The translations under genes were made by a program, and so were the position numbers. A stretch of 64,000 nucleotides of DNA from positions 219,856,853 to 219,920,852 of the forward strand of contig NC_085136.1 of the NCBI RefSeq assembly GCF_035046485.1, written 5' to 3'. This stretch comes from Aedes albopictus. Lineage: Eukaryota; Arthropoda; Insecta; Diptera; Culicidae. The notes below the pieces were generated by a model. The model saw only the letters and a list, made by a program, of their open reading frames with translations. It searched no databases and was not told the DNA's origin. This document shows positions 1-9,697 of the stretch, one piece after another (within the stretch, counting starts at the first letter, position 1; each line of letters starts with the position of its first letter).

Positions 1-1219
1 CATCGCTGTGCTAGACAGTCCGGCAAATCACCGGCCCACGTTTTCCCAGTGGCCGAAGGGGCCGCGCCGTTAACATCGCGCCCGAGTTCAACGTGTCATC
101 GTCGTAGATCATCCCAACGAGCACGTGAGTCACCGAGTCGTTGAGCAAGCTACGCCCGCTCGGTAGGTGGATTGATCCCGCACGCCGCGCGGATTGCATT
201 CCCGTTTCATCCGACGGTCTCGCGGTTCGATAGGCCAAGCATGCGCGCTGTCGAACAATAGACCCAAGCCACGCCGTCAGACAATAGCGACCACCGTCGC
301 CCGCCTTGCAGTCGGCGCAGCCACCGAGCCGTACTGGCAATAGAATGCGGTAAACGTGAGTAAAAGTAAACCATATGTGCACATGTGACGTCATATTCTG
401 GGGAACACGTTTTTAGCAAAGGTAGAGAGCACGCACGCAATAGTAGGGACGTAGGCCTATAATTAAGCAGATAGTGATACTTCCATGGAGAATGATAGGT
501 AGGAATAAAAGCTCTAAATGTTGAATTTGCGTTGTACCCTATCGAACGAAGCCCCTACCTACCGATTACGTAATGTTCTCTAGTCTATGGTTCATACGAG
601 CGATCTCCCTTGCCGCGTACGTAGTTCATTGATGGTTTTTTTGAGTTAAATGATGAGCTTTCTGATCGGTGTCGCCATCTTTGGGCGGGTGATGAAGTCT
701 TCCGGTGATGAAGGAATTTTATAGTGGAAAGCTACTCTCAGTACGAGCAGTTAGGGTTGCGTGAGTATTGTTGACCTCTGGTGTTTCGGAGTCTAGTAAG
801 ACGGACGCCAGGAAAGTGGAGTTGGCGGGATTGTTTTTCGAACCTTGAATCGAGGTTCTACAATGGACCAGCTTAGGTGGGTCTCAGACCGGGCAAACTA
901 TTAAAACGAGTGGGAGGTCCTCTAACGAGGTGGCGCTTAAGCCTCTCATTTTACTAAAACAATCTGGTCAGCCCATGGTGGCGATAGTTATTTGCGGTTA
1001 TTTCCAGCCGGCCACGAACTTGAAAGCTCGTGCGGCTACAACGCGTGAGAGTGGGAGTGCGCCTGTGCGAAGCCGTAAAGAAGAATATCAACAACAGCAA
1101 ATCCACGAAAATCCTTTGGACGCGCACTCTCACTCTCACTTTCTCGCGGCACTATGGCAGCGCGGTAAAGTGATACTACAACATTCCCCAGAATACCCTG
1201 CCAAAGTTCCATCGGTCGT
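1..1219. other. Unassigned intergenic sequence
   Basis: No gene recognised. The first ~430 bp are clearly GC-richer than what follows and are open for 127 codons on the minus strand (11-394), but that product has no domain I recognise and overlapping frames are also open, as GC-rich DNA tends to be. From ~440 the sequence is AT-rich. An open frame at 930-1298 (+) has no recognisable motif, and its 3' part overlaps the decayed transposase beginning near 1220 in another frame, so I do not call it a gene. Confidence 0.4.
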
Positions 1220-1952
1220 GGTATGGGAAGGAAACTCGCTCCTTTCGTTCACTTTTTACTACCGGACAAGGCGGAACCAACGTACAAAAGAGCGTTGAAA
1301 ATTCTAAAAGTGCCGGGATAAGACCCCGATATTATCTTGACAGACTTCGAATCTGCGAAAAGAAATACTATGCGTCAAGTATTTCCAGATATGTATTGTA
1401 TTGGTGTTTTTTCACTTGTCTTAAAGCTGATGGAAACAGATGAAAACAAATGGCATTTAAACAGACGCAAGCTTTGGCCTTCTTAGACCCTGAAGATGTG
1501 CCTGAAGATTTCGCGGTTATACCTACGGAAGAACGCACCCAAGACCATGAAACCATTTTTCGACTACGTTTTGGGCAAATTGAAAAAAAAAAAGTGACCC
1601 TACACGTAGGGTCAAACCGCGTTTCCCTCGGGAACTGTGATCTATGAAGACAAATTTAATTAAGGGTACCTACACCACGGTACGTGCATCGAACGCCATA
1701 GAAGGATACCATAATAAACTATACGGCCAATTAAAAGGCAACAAGATTCAATTTTATACCGTTAGGTTCTTTCAACAAGAATTTTCCACCTCCGCTGAAA
1801 TTTATGATTTTTGCAGGCTGGAAGACAGAAGATCGCAGAAACTCAAGAAAAAGAACGAAAGACTGAAGAAGTTTGTGGAATCCAGAAAAACAGAACAATT
1901 TGAAATTTTCAGTCTCCTTCAGGGTTTGGCTCAAGCGCTTCAGAATACCTAA
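1220..1952 (+). pseudogene. Decayed MULE (Mutator-like) transposase
   Basis: Fragments in order match the usual MULE transposase core: an LLPDK..TYKRALKIL segment (about 1250-1300), a TDFESA segment with the first catalytic acid (about 1332-1358), a short FHL stretch, an LAFLDPEDVPEDF segment (about 1470-1512), and an ASNAIEGYH segment (about 1686-1712) corresponding to the family's RTNN..EGWH motif. The pieces lie in different frames with stops between them, so this is a dead copy. The last piece is open from 1644 to 1952 and ends in a charged, probably coiled-coil tail. No terminal inverted repeats were found around it. Family assignment rests on motif order read by eye. Confidence 0.6.
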
Positions 1953-2164
1953 TTGAAATGGACGCTTTGTGATTTTTTAACGATTGAATTTTCAATTTTT
2001 TTTTTGCGTTGCGTGGTAACGGAGTAATTCGTTGATTGCATACTGGAAGTTGTCATGTTAAAACTTTAATACTCCTATTCTAATTGCTTATGGAATGCTA
2101 TTTGGGAAGGAACAGCTATCCAATCAGAGGTTGAAGTAAAAAGGACATGAAAACTTCCATTGCC

Positions 2165-2455
2165 GGCCACGCCCATCTTCTCCGTTACGAGGATAGGAAA
2201 GGATATGATGATATGAACCTACTTTATGAAAGGTCAGCGACTTACCGACGCCCCCATAGGTGTCAAGGAGTTGGATATTTGGCATAGGTTGATTTGGGAT
2301 TCACTATAAGCAAGTGATGCGACAACACCAAACACTAAGTGCGGCTGCAGATGGGTACAGCATCACGCGGAAACATTTTCATCATCAGATCCAGCACCAT
2401 GGTTGAAGGAAGAAATCTCTCCTTACTGTTGAACAGATATGGTTTTGCGAAATCA
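2165..2455 (+). pseudogene. Possible decayed histone H4 gene
   Basis: Read with shifts, the DNA resembles H4 at several places in the right order and at nearly the right spacing: CGACGCCCCCATAGGTGTCAAG (in two parts, about 2246-2267) parallels the ARRGGVK region, TACAGCATCACGC (about 2356) parallels the YTEHAK region, and TATGGTTTTGCG (about 2438-2449) parallels the C-terminal YGFGG. From YTEHAK to the end, H4 needs 93 nt and about 94 nt are seen. A histone-type stem-loop follows 15 nt later. No open frame survives. This is an eyeball alignment and could be chance; the stem-loop and the matching situation 700 bp downstream are the main support. Confidence 0.3.
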
Positions 2456-2463
2456 AATTTAAA

Positions 2464-2479
2464 CAGCCCTTCTCAGGGT
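2464..2479 (+). other. Histone-mRNA-like 3' stem-loop (first copy)
   Basis: AGCCCTTCTCAGGGTT matches the metazoan histone stem-loop consensus GGYYYUUHUHARRRCC at 13 of 16 positions. The two 3' changes keep pairing with the 5' arm (A-T and G-T). It lies just downstream of the H4-like remnant. Confidence 0.35.
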
Positions 2480-2960
2480 TAAAATTCTGTATTTTCTGCT
2501 AGAGTTGAAACCGAACTCTCGCGGCAGACGCACCGCCAGCAACCTAGCAGCAGCAGGGTGGCTAATTCGCACTCTCTCTGTGCGGTAGCGGCTGGTCATG
2601 TCAACTGGGAAGAATTTTCTTCTTCGGAGCTAACCCGGGCGGCAAAAGAAAACTGTGTAAAATTTCTCCAACTCAAGCAACAATTTGCTGGTTTGCCAAT
2701 AAATGAAAATTGTTAAACAGTGTTGACACATTTGAATAAGACCTCTGGAAATACAAGATTACAAAATATTAATTATCTGCAATTTCCGGTAATTTTGCCG
2801 AAAATTAATAAAATGTGTACTACACACAGTCATTCTTTGCTAAATATCATAATATTAGAAAGCCCACCCGTCTGGAAAAGGCCAATAATTAAAATTGAAG
2901 AATAATTTAGGTTAGGAATATTAACAGTTTGCTATTGAAAATCAGAAATTCGTTACGTTT
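2480..2960. other. Unassigned spacer
   Basis: No gene recognised between the two histone-like remnants. A GC-richer patch (2510-2640) is followed by AT-rich DNA. A 61-codon open frame at 2720-2905 has no recognisable features. Confidence 0.4.
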
Positions 2961-2961
2961 G

Positions 2962-3165
2962 AGAATGTAATCGCTCGCAAAACAACAAAGAGGAGTCAGA
3001 AGAGAAATCACCGAATGAAGTCAACAACTGTATACACCTACCGAGATGTCCGCCAGCTAAAGCAACAAATCACAATGGGTCATGCGTGGACTTCAAATTA
3101 ACCCGAAGTATTCGCGTAGAGAGCAGAAGCTACGGTTGGTGCCAATCTGTGCCAATATCACACAC
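2962..3165 (+). pseudogene. Possible decayed histone H3-like gene
   Basis: One frame reads IARKTTKRSQKRNHRMK and then STTVYTYRDVRQLKQQ (about 2968-3065). This parallels the H3 segment ARKS...[21 protein letters not shown], with the HR, TV, R(E/D)(I/V)R and Q spacing kept. Further on, GANLCQYH (about 3138-3161) parallels the DTNLCAIH segment near the H3 C-terminus. About 25 codons between the blocks are missing and there are two in-frame stops, so it is dead. A canonical-looking histone stem-loop follows 13 nt later. A centromeric H3 variant is an alternative parent. Assignment is by eye. Confidence 0.35.
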
Positions 3166-3177
3166 AACAAACAAAAC

Positions 3178-3193
3178 AGCCCTTTTCAGGGCC
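3178..3193 (+). other. Histone-mRNA-like 3' stem-loop (second copy)
   Basis: AGCCCTTTTCAGGGCC matches GGYYYUUHUHARRRCC at 15 of 16 positions. About 20 nt downstream lies purine-rich CAAGAAAGTTGGAACGAAAG, the position and character of a histone downstream element. A retroposon later inserted beside this element (3236-3952). Confidence 0.45.
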
Positions 3194-3235
3194 ATCATAA
3201 TTAAGCCTCACAAGAAAGTTGGAACGAAAGTTGGT

Positions 3236-3952
3236 AGCATAGCATAGCATAGCATAGCCGACCGTACACATCCTGGGTTGGCTGTCGATAGAGACGTTCA
3301 ATGCGCCAGAAAAGATGCCTGGGACTTGACAAACCTTTCATTGAACGACCTCGACACCTGGCCAGGTCCTTACGATCAGCGGGGATGAGGAGGAAATGTT
3401 GATTAGATATCTACTCAGAATATGTCCAAGAACTTGGCCCACTTCATAGATATCTGGAGTTGGATTTTGGATAGGAATTTATGGGACGCTTTCCTTGGCG
3501 AGAAAGCAAACTTTTGGCATATTTACGAATATAGTAAGTTATTGAAATTTTCATTTACCTGAATAGATCTGAAAGTAATAATTAGTTATACAAATAAAAT
3601 GGCTAGATCTCACCAAACTGGATAATTTTTCTGCTGATTGCTTCCAAAAATTCCATTTTCTTATGATGAGACCTTCTTCCTCAACAGGCCATGTCGTCTC
3701 AGCAGGGGGTATTACCGGTCTCAACTGGAAAATTTCCTCCCAGGAATCGAGATTGTTGAACTTCAGGGTTAAGCTTTCCAATTGGTCGGGAATCTTGCAG
3801 TTTGCCGTTGACGCCGATCCGCAGCAGCATTAAAATTTTAATTCAGCCAAATCTAGTATCTTCAAGTTGAGTAGAAAATCACGGACGCGAAAAAACTGGC
3901 TGCCGAAATTTTCGACACGTCAACACGCGCGCACAGACTACTTCGATCTATC
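3236..3952 (-). mobile_element. Retroposon, copy 1, with 23-bp target-site duplication
   Basis: A perfect 23-bp direct repeat (3213-3235 and 3953-3975, starting AGAAAGTTGGAACG) flanks 717 bp. On the minus strand the element ends in four GCTAT-type repeats (plus strand AGCAT, 3236-3255), a simple-repeat 3' tail typical of LINE-mobilised sequences. The 3' ~325 bp are shared with a second copy at 23102-23986, while the 5' parts are not recognisably alike. A 77-codon open frame (3551-3781, minus) has no known domain. Probably a SINE-like or chimeric retroposon mobilised by a LINE; the family is not recognised. Confidence 0.65.
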
Positions 3953-4708
3953 AGAAAGTTGGAACGAAAGTTGGTCTAGACAAAACAAAGACAAAGATTG
4001 TTCGACAAAACAGCAAACACAAGTCCATTACTATTCATAATACACTGCTTTACGTAGTTTACGTCATGCGGTTGTGTCTTGCACACACCCCTCTGATTTT
4101 TTTTGCCGAAACAGTTGACTTTTATGTAAAACTTCTAATGCATAAATGTAAAGGAACAAGTCATGGTTCTATTTTTCAAAAGTAGCTTTTATATTGCTCC
4201 AAAATAACCAAAATATCATTGAAATTGAAATATGTTCTTCATATGGTGAAATTCTTATAATTTCGAAGCAGCATCAAATGAGGTATAACGATTTTTGGAG
4301 TGAGTCCACCATAAAAACAAATAAATTGTTACCTAATCTACATGTATACGAAGATTAAGTAATGTATGAAGTATTTTATTTTCATCAGAATTTACTTAAA
4401 ATAGCAATTTTAATGTTGAAGTCGATTCGGGGCGAAATGAACACTGTACGCGCGAAATGAACGGATGTACGCGCATTGCATACTGTTAGGCATTTTAGAG
4501 AGTTTGGAAAAAATCAATCCGATTATTTTAGCCTAACGTTTATTTAGGGGGATTAGGGGCATAATGGACACCCGGGGCGAAATGGACACCCCTGTTTTTT
4601 CCGAAACCGTTGACTTTTATGTAAAACTTTTAATGCATAAGTGTAAAGGAACAAGTCACTGTTCTATTTTTCAATAGTACCATTTATAATCCTTCCAAAG
4701 AACCAAAA

Positions 4709-6475
4709 AAAAACCGGAAGACCTCATAAAACTTTACAAAACGACTATTCTCTCTGTTATTGAGTATGGCTCTTTCTGCTTCCACTCAGCAGCAAACTGC
4801 CACCTAATAAAGTTGGAACGAATTCAATACCGTTGTTTGCGTATTGCTCTCGGCTGTATGCACTCAACGCATAATGCGAGCCTTGAGGTCCTGGCAGGGG
4901 TGAAACCTCTCCAGAACCGATTCTGGGAGCTCTCGCTAAGGTTACTTATCAAGTGTGGAGTGAGCAACACACTTGTCATTGAAAATTTCGAAGAAATGCT
5001 CAGTCTGAACACTCAATCAAAATTCATGAGAATCTATCTGTTCTACATGTCATCTGATATAAGCCTACCAAGTTATAATCCTCCCCGTGTACACTTCACT
5101 AATGACAGTTCCTCTGTTAAATACGATCTGTCCATGAAACAAGCTATTCATGGAATACCAGATCAACTTCGATGTATATCTATTCCTCGCATTTTTAACG
5201 AAAAGTACCAAAATGTCAATTCCTGTAAGAGATTCTTCACTGATGGGTCTCGCATAAATGGATCCACTGGTTTCGGTGTTTTCAATGAAAATTTCACCGC
5301 CTTCCGCAAACTTCAGGAACCTTGTTCGGTTTATGTTGCTGAGCTGGCAGCAATCAACTTCGCTTTGGGGATGATTTCCAACATGCCCGTAGACCATTTC
5401 TTCATCTTCTCGGATAGCCTTAGTTCGATTGAGGCACTCCGGTCGATGAAACCTGTAAAACATTCATCTTACTTTCTTACAAAAATAAGGGAGCAGATGG
5501 GTGCACTGGTCGAAAGATCATACAAGATTACCTTTGTATGGGTCCCCTCACATTGCTCAATTTATGGCAATGAGAAGGCGGATTCTCTCGCAAAGGTGGG
5601 CGCACAGGAAGGTGAGATCTATGATAGAAGAATTTCACATGATGAATTTTTCCATTTTGTTCGCCAGAGTTCTCTTCAAAGTTGGCAAAATGATTGGCGA
5701 GATGGCCAGCTGGGACGGTGGTTACATTCCATTATTCCTAATGTTTCTTTGCGAGTGTGGTGGTATGGTCTGGATGTAAGTCGCAATTTCATTCGCGTGA
5801 TGTCAAGACTTATGTCCAACCATTACTCGCTAGACGCGCATTTACACAGGATTAACCTCGCGTTGAGCAATGTTTGTACTAAGTGCGGTTCCGGTTATGA
5901 TGACATCGACCACGTAGTTTGGCAATGCCCGGATAATGACGCCTCCAGAGCGCTACTTTTGGATACCCTTGAGGCCCGAGGTAGACAACCCTTTGTTCTT
6001 GTGAGAGATGTGTTGGGGACCCGCGATGTCACATACATGGGATGTATTTTCGACTTTCTTCGCTCTGCTGGTATAAAAGTTTAATTTGCTTGTGTTTTCT
6101 TCTCCAGTTTTTTTTTCTCTGTTTTGTCCTCTTTGTGTTACCAAGCTGCTCCTGGCCATCCGGAAAACCAAGTCCCACAACAAGTTGATACCGACACCAC
6201 AAGGCACCGAATACGCTAGCAAGATGCGATTCACCCCCGGATGAGCAGCAGTGAAACCTTTGGCCCAATCCTTACCCTGTCCATCCCTCAAAATGTGACC
6301 TTCTAACCTCGAGCTGCCACGAGTACCCTGGCTTCCACCCATTACTAACAGATATCATTAAAAAGTTATTACTCTGTATAATGTATACTATTAAGTACAA
6401 AGAAAGATCCTCGGCTCCGTAAAGCGTTATACGCGATTGAGCCCCAAATAAACGAACTAGATAAAAAAAAAAAAA
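4709..6475 (+). mobile_element. 5'-truncated LOA/I-clade LINE
   Basis: Insertion with a 13-bp target duplication CAAAGAACCAAAA (4696-4708 and 6476-6488), a polyadenylation signal AATAAA (~6447) and a terminal run of 13 A (6463-6475). These are hallmarks of target-primed reverse transcription. Only the 3' part of ORF2 and the 3' UTR are present. It lies inside the TA-target transposon, so it is younger than that element. Confidence 0.85.
4711..6084 (+). CDS. LINE ORF2 C-terminal part: RT tail, RNase H, zinc knuckle (partial)
   Basis: The frame is open from the insertion junction (4711) to the stop at 6084, about 457 codons; the true start was lost in 5' truncation. It begins with the RT thumb region (LSVIEYGSFCFHSA, then LERIQYRCLRIALG near 4813). 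An RNase H domain follows with FFTDGSR (about 5232), AELAAINFAL with the catalytic E (about 5341), FSDSLSS (about 5407) and VPSHCSIYGNEKAD (about 5545). Near the end is a CTKCGSGYDDIDHVVWQCP zinc-binding motif (about 5877). RNase H after RT indicates the I/LOA/R1 group. The reading frame is undamaged, so the insertion is recent, but lacking its RT core it cannot move itself. Confidence 0.85.
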   Translation, partial: KPEDLIKLYKTTILSVIEYGSFCFHSAANCHLIKLERIQYRCLRIALGCMHSTHNASLEVLAGVKPLQNRFWELSLRLLIKCGVSNTLVIENFEEMLSLNTQSKFMRIYLFYMSSDISLPSYNPPRVHFTNDSSSVKYDLSMKQAIHGIPDQLRCISIPRIFNEKYQNVNSCKRFFTDGSRINGSTGFGVFNENFTAFRKLQEPCSVYVAELAAINFALGMISNMPVDHFFIFSDSLSSIEALRSMKPVKHSSYFLTKIREQMGALVERSYKITFVWVPSHCSIYGNEKADSLAKVGAQEGEIYDRRISHDEFFHFVRQSSLQSWQNDWRDGQLGRWLHSIIPNVSLRVWWYGLDVSRNFIRVMSRLMSNHYSLDAHLHRINLALSNVCTKCGSGYDDIDHVVWQCPDNDASRALLLDTLEARGRQPFVLVRDVLGTRDVTYMGCIFDFLRSAGIKV

Positions 6476-7420
6476 CAAAGAACCAAAATATCATTGAAAT
6501 TGAAGTATGCTTTTCATATGGTGGATTTCTTATAATTTCGAAGCAGCAGCAAATAATGTATTACGAGCGTTTGAGTATGTCCACCAGAAAAACAAGTGTA
6601 TTGTTAGCTTATCTACATGTATACGCAGATTTAGCAATGGATGAAGTATTATATTTTTGATCAGAACTTACTCAAAATAGCAATTTCAATGTTTTAATCG
6701 TTTCGGGGCGAAATGAACACTGGCAATTATGAATGGATGTACGAGCGTTGCATACTGTTAGGCGTTTTAGAGAGTTTGAAAAAAGTCAATCCAATATTTT
6801 TAGCCTAAAACTTATTTAATTAACTTTGATGTTATGTAAACTCGTCTAAGATGGAGTATTATATATGTGGTATTGATCTCCGTGGGCAAATTACTTAACT
6901 GGTCGATGTAACCAAAGAATTAGCATAAAATATGCAGGGGTGTCCATTATGCCCCGATGGGTGTCCATTTCGCCCCGTACCTTTCTTGTCAGCCCTAAAA
7001 AACACACGGTTTACAATTCATTATTTCTTTACAATGATGATATTCTACCTGCTGTAAATGATTGAAATACGTAGGAAACAAGTTAAAGTTGTAAGCCAAC
7101 TTATAATATGTTAAGTTTTTGTCTGTTATACAGGCCTAACATACTCATTTGCTTAGGGTGTCCATTATGCCCCTAATCCCCCTAATTAACTTTGATGTTA
7201 TGTAATTTCGTCTTAGATGGAGTATTGTATCTGTGGTATTCATCCGTAGGCAAATTACTTAACTGGTCGATGTAATCAAAGAATAAGCATAAAATATGCA
7301 GAGGTGTCCATTTCGCCCCGTACCTTTCCTTCCAGCCCTGAAAAACATACGGTGTACAGTTCATTATTTCTTCACAATACAGACATTCTAGCTGCTGTAA
7401 ATGATTGAAAGACGTAGGCT

Positions 7421-9697
7421 GCAAAGGGGTGAAGAACTATTTGGACGATATTTTCGTTCATGGTAAAACCAAAGAAGAACATGACGCAAACCTAGCAGCA
7501 GTCTTAGCTCGTCTCGAGGATCATAACGTCAAGATCAACACTTCTAAATGCGTTTTTGCTAGTCAGTCCGTGAAATTCATTGGGTTTGTTGTTACACCTG
7601 ATGGATGGCAAATTGAGGATGAAAAACTGAGCGCAATTCAAAACTTTCGAAAACCAGAGACGTGTTCAGAAGTAAAAAGCTTCCTAGGTCTTGTTACCTA
7701 CATCGATAAGTTCATTCTGGATCGTGCTACAAAAACCGAAAAACTTCGGGCTTTGGCCAACGCGAATGTATTCTATTGGACACCGGAGGAAGATAAGGAA
7801 TTCGAGAATTTACAAAACGGAGCACTGAATGCAATTAAGAAGTTGGGCTATTTTTTGACTTCGGATAGAACGGAATTATTCGTGGATGCTTCAGCAATAG
7901 GACTTGGGGCGGTATTAGTCCAGTTTAACCCGGATGGCATTCCGCGAATCATAGCATGTGCTTCTAAGTCGTTGACGTCGGTCGAACAGAAATACCCTCA
8001 AACGCACAAAGAGGCGCTTGCTGTCGTTTGGGGAGTTGAACGGTTTACGTTCTATCTGACAGGTAATTATTATGAAATTAATAAGTCACATATTTATAAA
8101 CACGCCTTCTTAAAAAAAAATAGGAATTTCATTCGTCATCCGCACAGACTCGGAGGCAAATGAGTTTATCTTTCAAAGTAATCACCGGATTGGACGACGA
8201 GCTGTATCTCGAGCAGAGGCCTGGTCCCTACGTCTACAGCCATACGATTTTGAAATAAAAAGAGTGCCAGGATCAGACAATATTGCAGATGCTTTATCAA
8301 GGCTGATTAAAGCATCACAAGAAGCAATTCCATTCGAAGACGATAACGAAGCACACTATCTTTTCTCGCTGGACGCCGGCTGCATGGATATTACATTAGC
8401 GGACATTGAGATCAATTCGGAGAATGACGAGGAACTGAAGAGATTGCGTAAAGCTTTGAAGTATGGAAGTTGGCCTCGGGAACTGCGCAAATACGAGGCT
8501 CAGAAGAAGACGTTGAACGTACTGGGATCCCTGATACTTAATGGCGAAAGAATCGTTTTACCTAGTTCACTACGAACGAAGGCGCTGACATCAGCACATG
8601 CAGGCCATATTGGAGAGGTCGCGATGAAAAGAATAATGCGGGAGTTCTTTTGGTGGCCTGGGATGGCTACTGAAACCGAGAAGTTTGTAAAGCTATGTCC
8701 TACCTGTTGTCAGCTAGCCAGGAAAAACCCTCCGGTACCGCTTTCTTCTCGAGAACTACCGGAATCACCTTGGGAGGTAATTCAGTTCTTGGTAGTTGTA
8801 GACATTTATTCTCGGTTTCTATCAGTCGTTGAAATGCGCCGCACAAACGCTGAATGCACAAATGCAGCACTGTGTGACATATTTAAGCGTTGGGGCTTTC
8901 CAAGAATTATTCAGAGTGACAACGGGCCCCCGTTTCAAAGCTCTTCCTTCTGCACTTTCTGGGAGGAAAAGAATGTTAAAATTCGGAAAGCAATACCCTT
9001 GAGCCCTCAGAGTAACGGAGCAGTAGAAAGACAAAATCAGTGTATCATTAAAGCGATAGCTGCGTCTAAGATTGATGGAGAAAATTGGAGGGAAGCTCTG
9101 CAGAAATACGTACACAACCATAACACCTTAATCCCTCATGCAAGATTGCTGGTCACACCATTTGAATTGATGGTTGGTTGGAAATTTCGTGGAACTTTTC
9201 CTAGTCTTTGGGGTTCGTCAAACCACGATCTGGACCGCATTGATGTACGAGAGAGAGATGCGGAAGAAAAACTCATCAGCAAGCAATACGCAGACAGCAG
9301 TCGAGGCGCCAAACCATCGGACATTTCTGTTGGAGATGTCGTTCATCTAAGCCAGCAAAAGAAAGGTAAAACAGACCCAAATTTTTCATCTGAACGTTAC
9401 ACAGTTGTTGCAAGGCAAGGGCCCAAGGTCGTGATCGTAAGCCAAAACGGAATACAATATGCGCGAAATGTACAGGATGTCAGAAAAGCATCCTGTATGG
9501 AGATGCAGCACAACGAACCAACGACCTCTAAGGATCTGCCAGGCACATCGGAGGCTATTACTGCTGACCATGAACCTTCTGACGTCGCTGAGAATTCAAT
9601 TACAAACCCTCAGCCAAACACGAATCTTCGTACTTGTTCAGAATTGAGAAAACCGTCTAGATACAACACTGACTACATTTATAACGTGTTTGAATGA
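7421..9697 (+). pseudogene. Ty3/gypsy retrotransposon pol fragment (RT end, RNase H, integrase)
   Basis: Starts inside RT at NYLDDIFVHG (the YLDD active site, about 7435) and runs through the RT thumb. RNase H follows: FVDASAIGLGAVL (about 7880) and THKEALAVVWGVE (about 8000). A 61-nt GT...AG interruption (8063-8123) separates this from the rest of RNase H (RTDSEANEF), which continues in frame to 9697. Integrase has a zinc-finger region (about 8590-8715), QSDNGPPF (second Asp, about 8912) and NGAVERQN (Glu, about 9017). The first catalytic Asp is missing because WEVIQF runs directly into LVVVDIYSRF, an in-frame loss of roughly 12-17 residues. No gag, protease or LTRs were found. An AATAAA and A-rich run follow at ~9734-9752. 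Closest in look to mag-like gypsy elements. Confidence 0.85.
8063..8123 (+). other. Intron-like 61-nt interruption in gypsy RNase H
   Basis: Begins GTAATTATT and ends AAATAG. Conceptually skipping it joins the two halves of the RNase H domain at the expected place in one frame (phase 1), with no stops through 9697. The length is that of a normal short mosquito intron. It could instead be an insertion plus mutation that merely looks like an intron. Confidence 0.5.

Larger units (their letters stand above)
4547..7182. mobile_element. Non-autonomous TA-target transposon with 26-bp TIRs (Tc1/mariner-like)
   Basis: Perfect 26-bp terminal inverted repeats beginning GGGGGATTAGGGGCATAATG (4547-4572 and 7157-7182) are flanked by a duplicated TA. 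Its interior repeats the surrounding outer copy. The length without the LINE inserted inside it (4709-6475) is about 0.86 kb, so it is too short for a transposase. A 3' terminal fragment of the same family lies at 12228-12309. Confidence 0.75.
4087..7418. mobile_element. Outer copy of a TA-target DNA transposon, split by a copy of itself
   Basis: 4087-4546 and 7183-7418 together match the inner element (4547-7182) along its length. Left halves share CCGAAAC.GTTGACTTTTATG and right halves share TTAACTTTGATGTTATGTAA. The inner copy sits in TTATT(TA)ATTAAC, with the TA duplicated at 4545-4546 and 7183-7184. Both outer termini are lost; the right side is cut where the gypsy fragment starts (~7420). 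No transposase is encoded. Confidence 0.6.

Noticed and set aside
11..440. 127- and 77-codon minus-strand open frames
   Set aside because: GC-rich DNA with several overlapping open frames; no recognisable domain, splice context or start context.
930..1298. 122-codon plus-strand open frame
   Set aside because: No domain, and its 3' part covers the MULE transposase remnant in a different frame.
7182..7424. 80-codon minus-strand open frame
   Set aside because: Lies in the right arm of the non-coding TA-target transposon and at its junction with the gypsy fragment.
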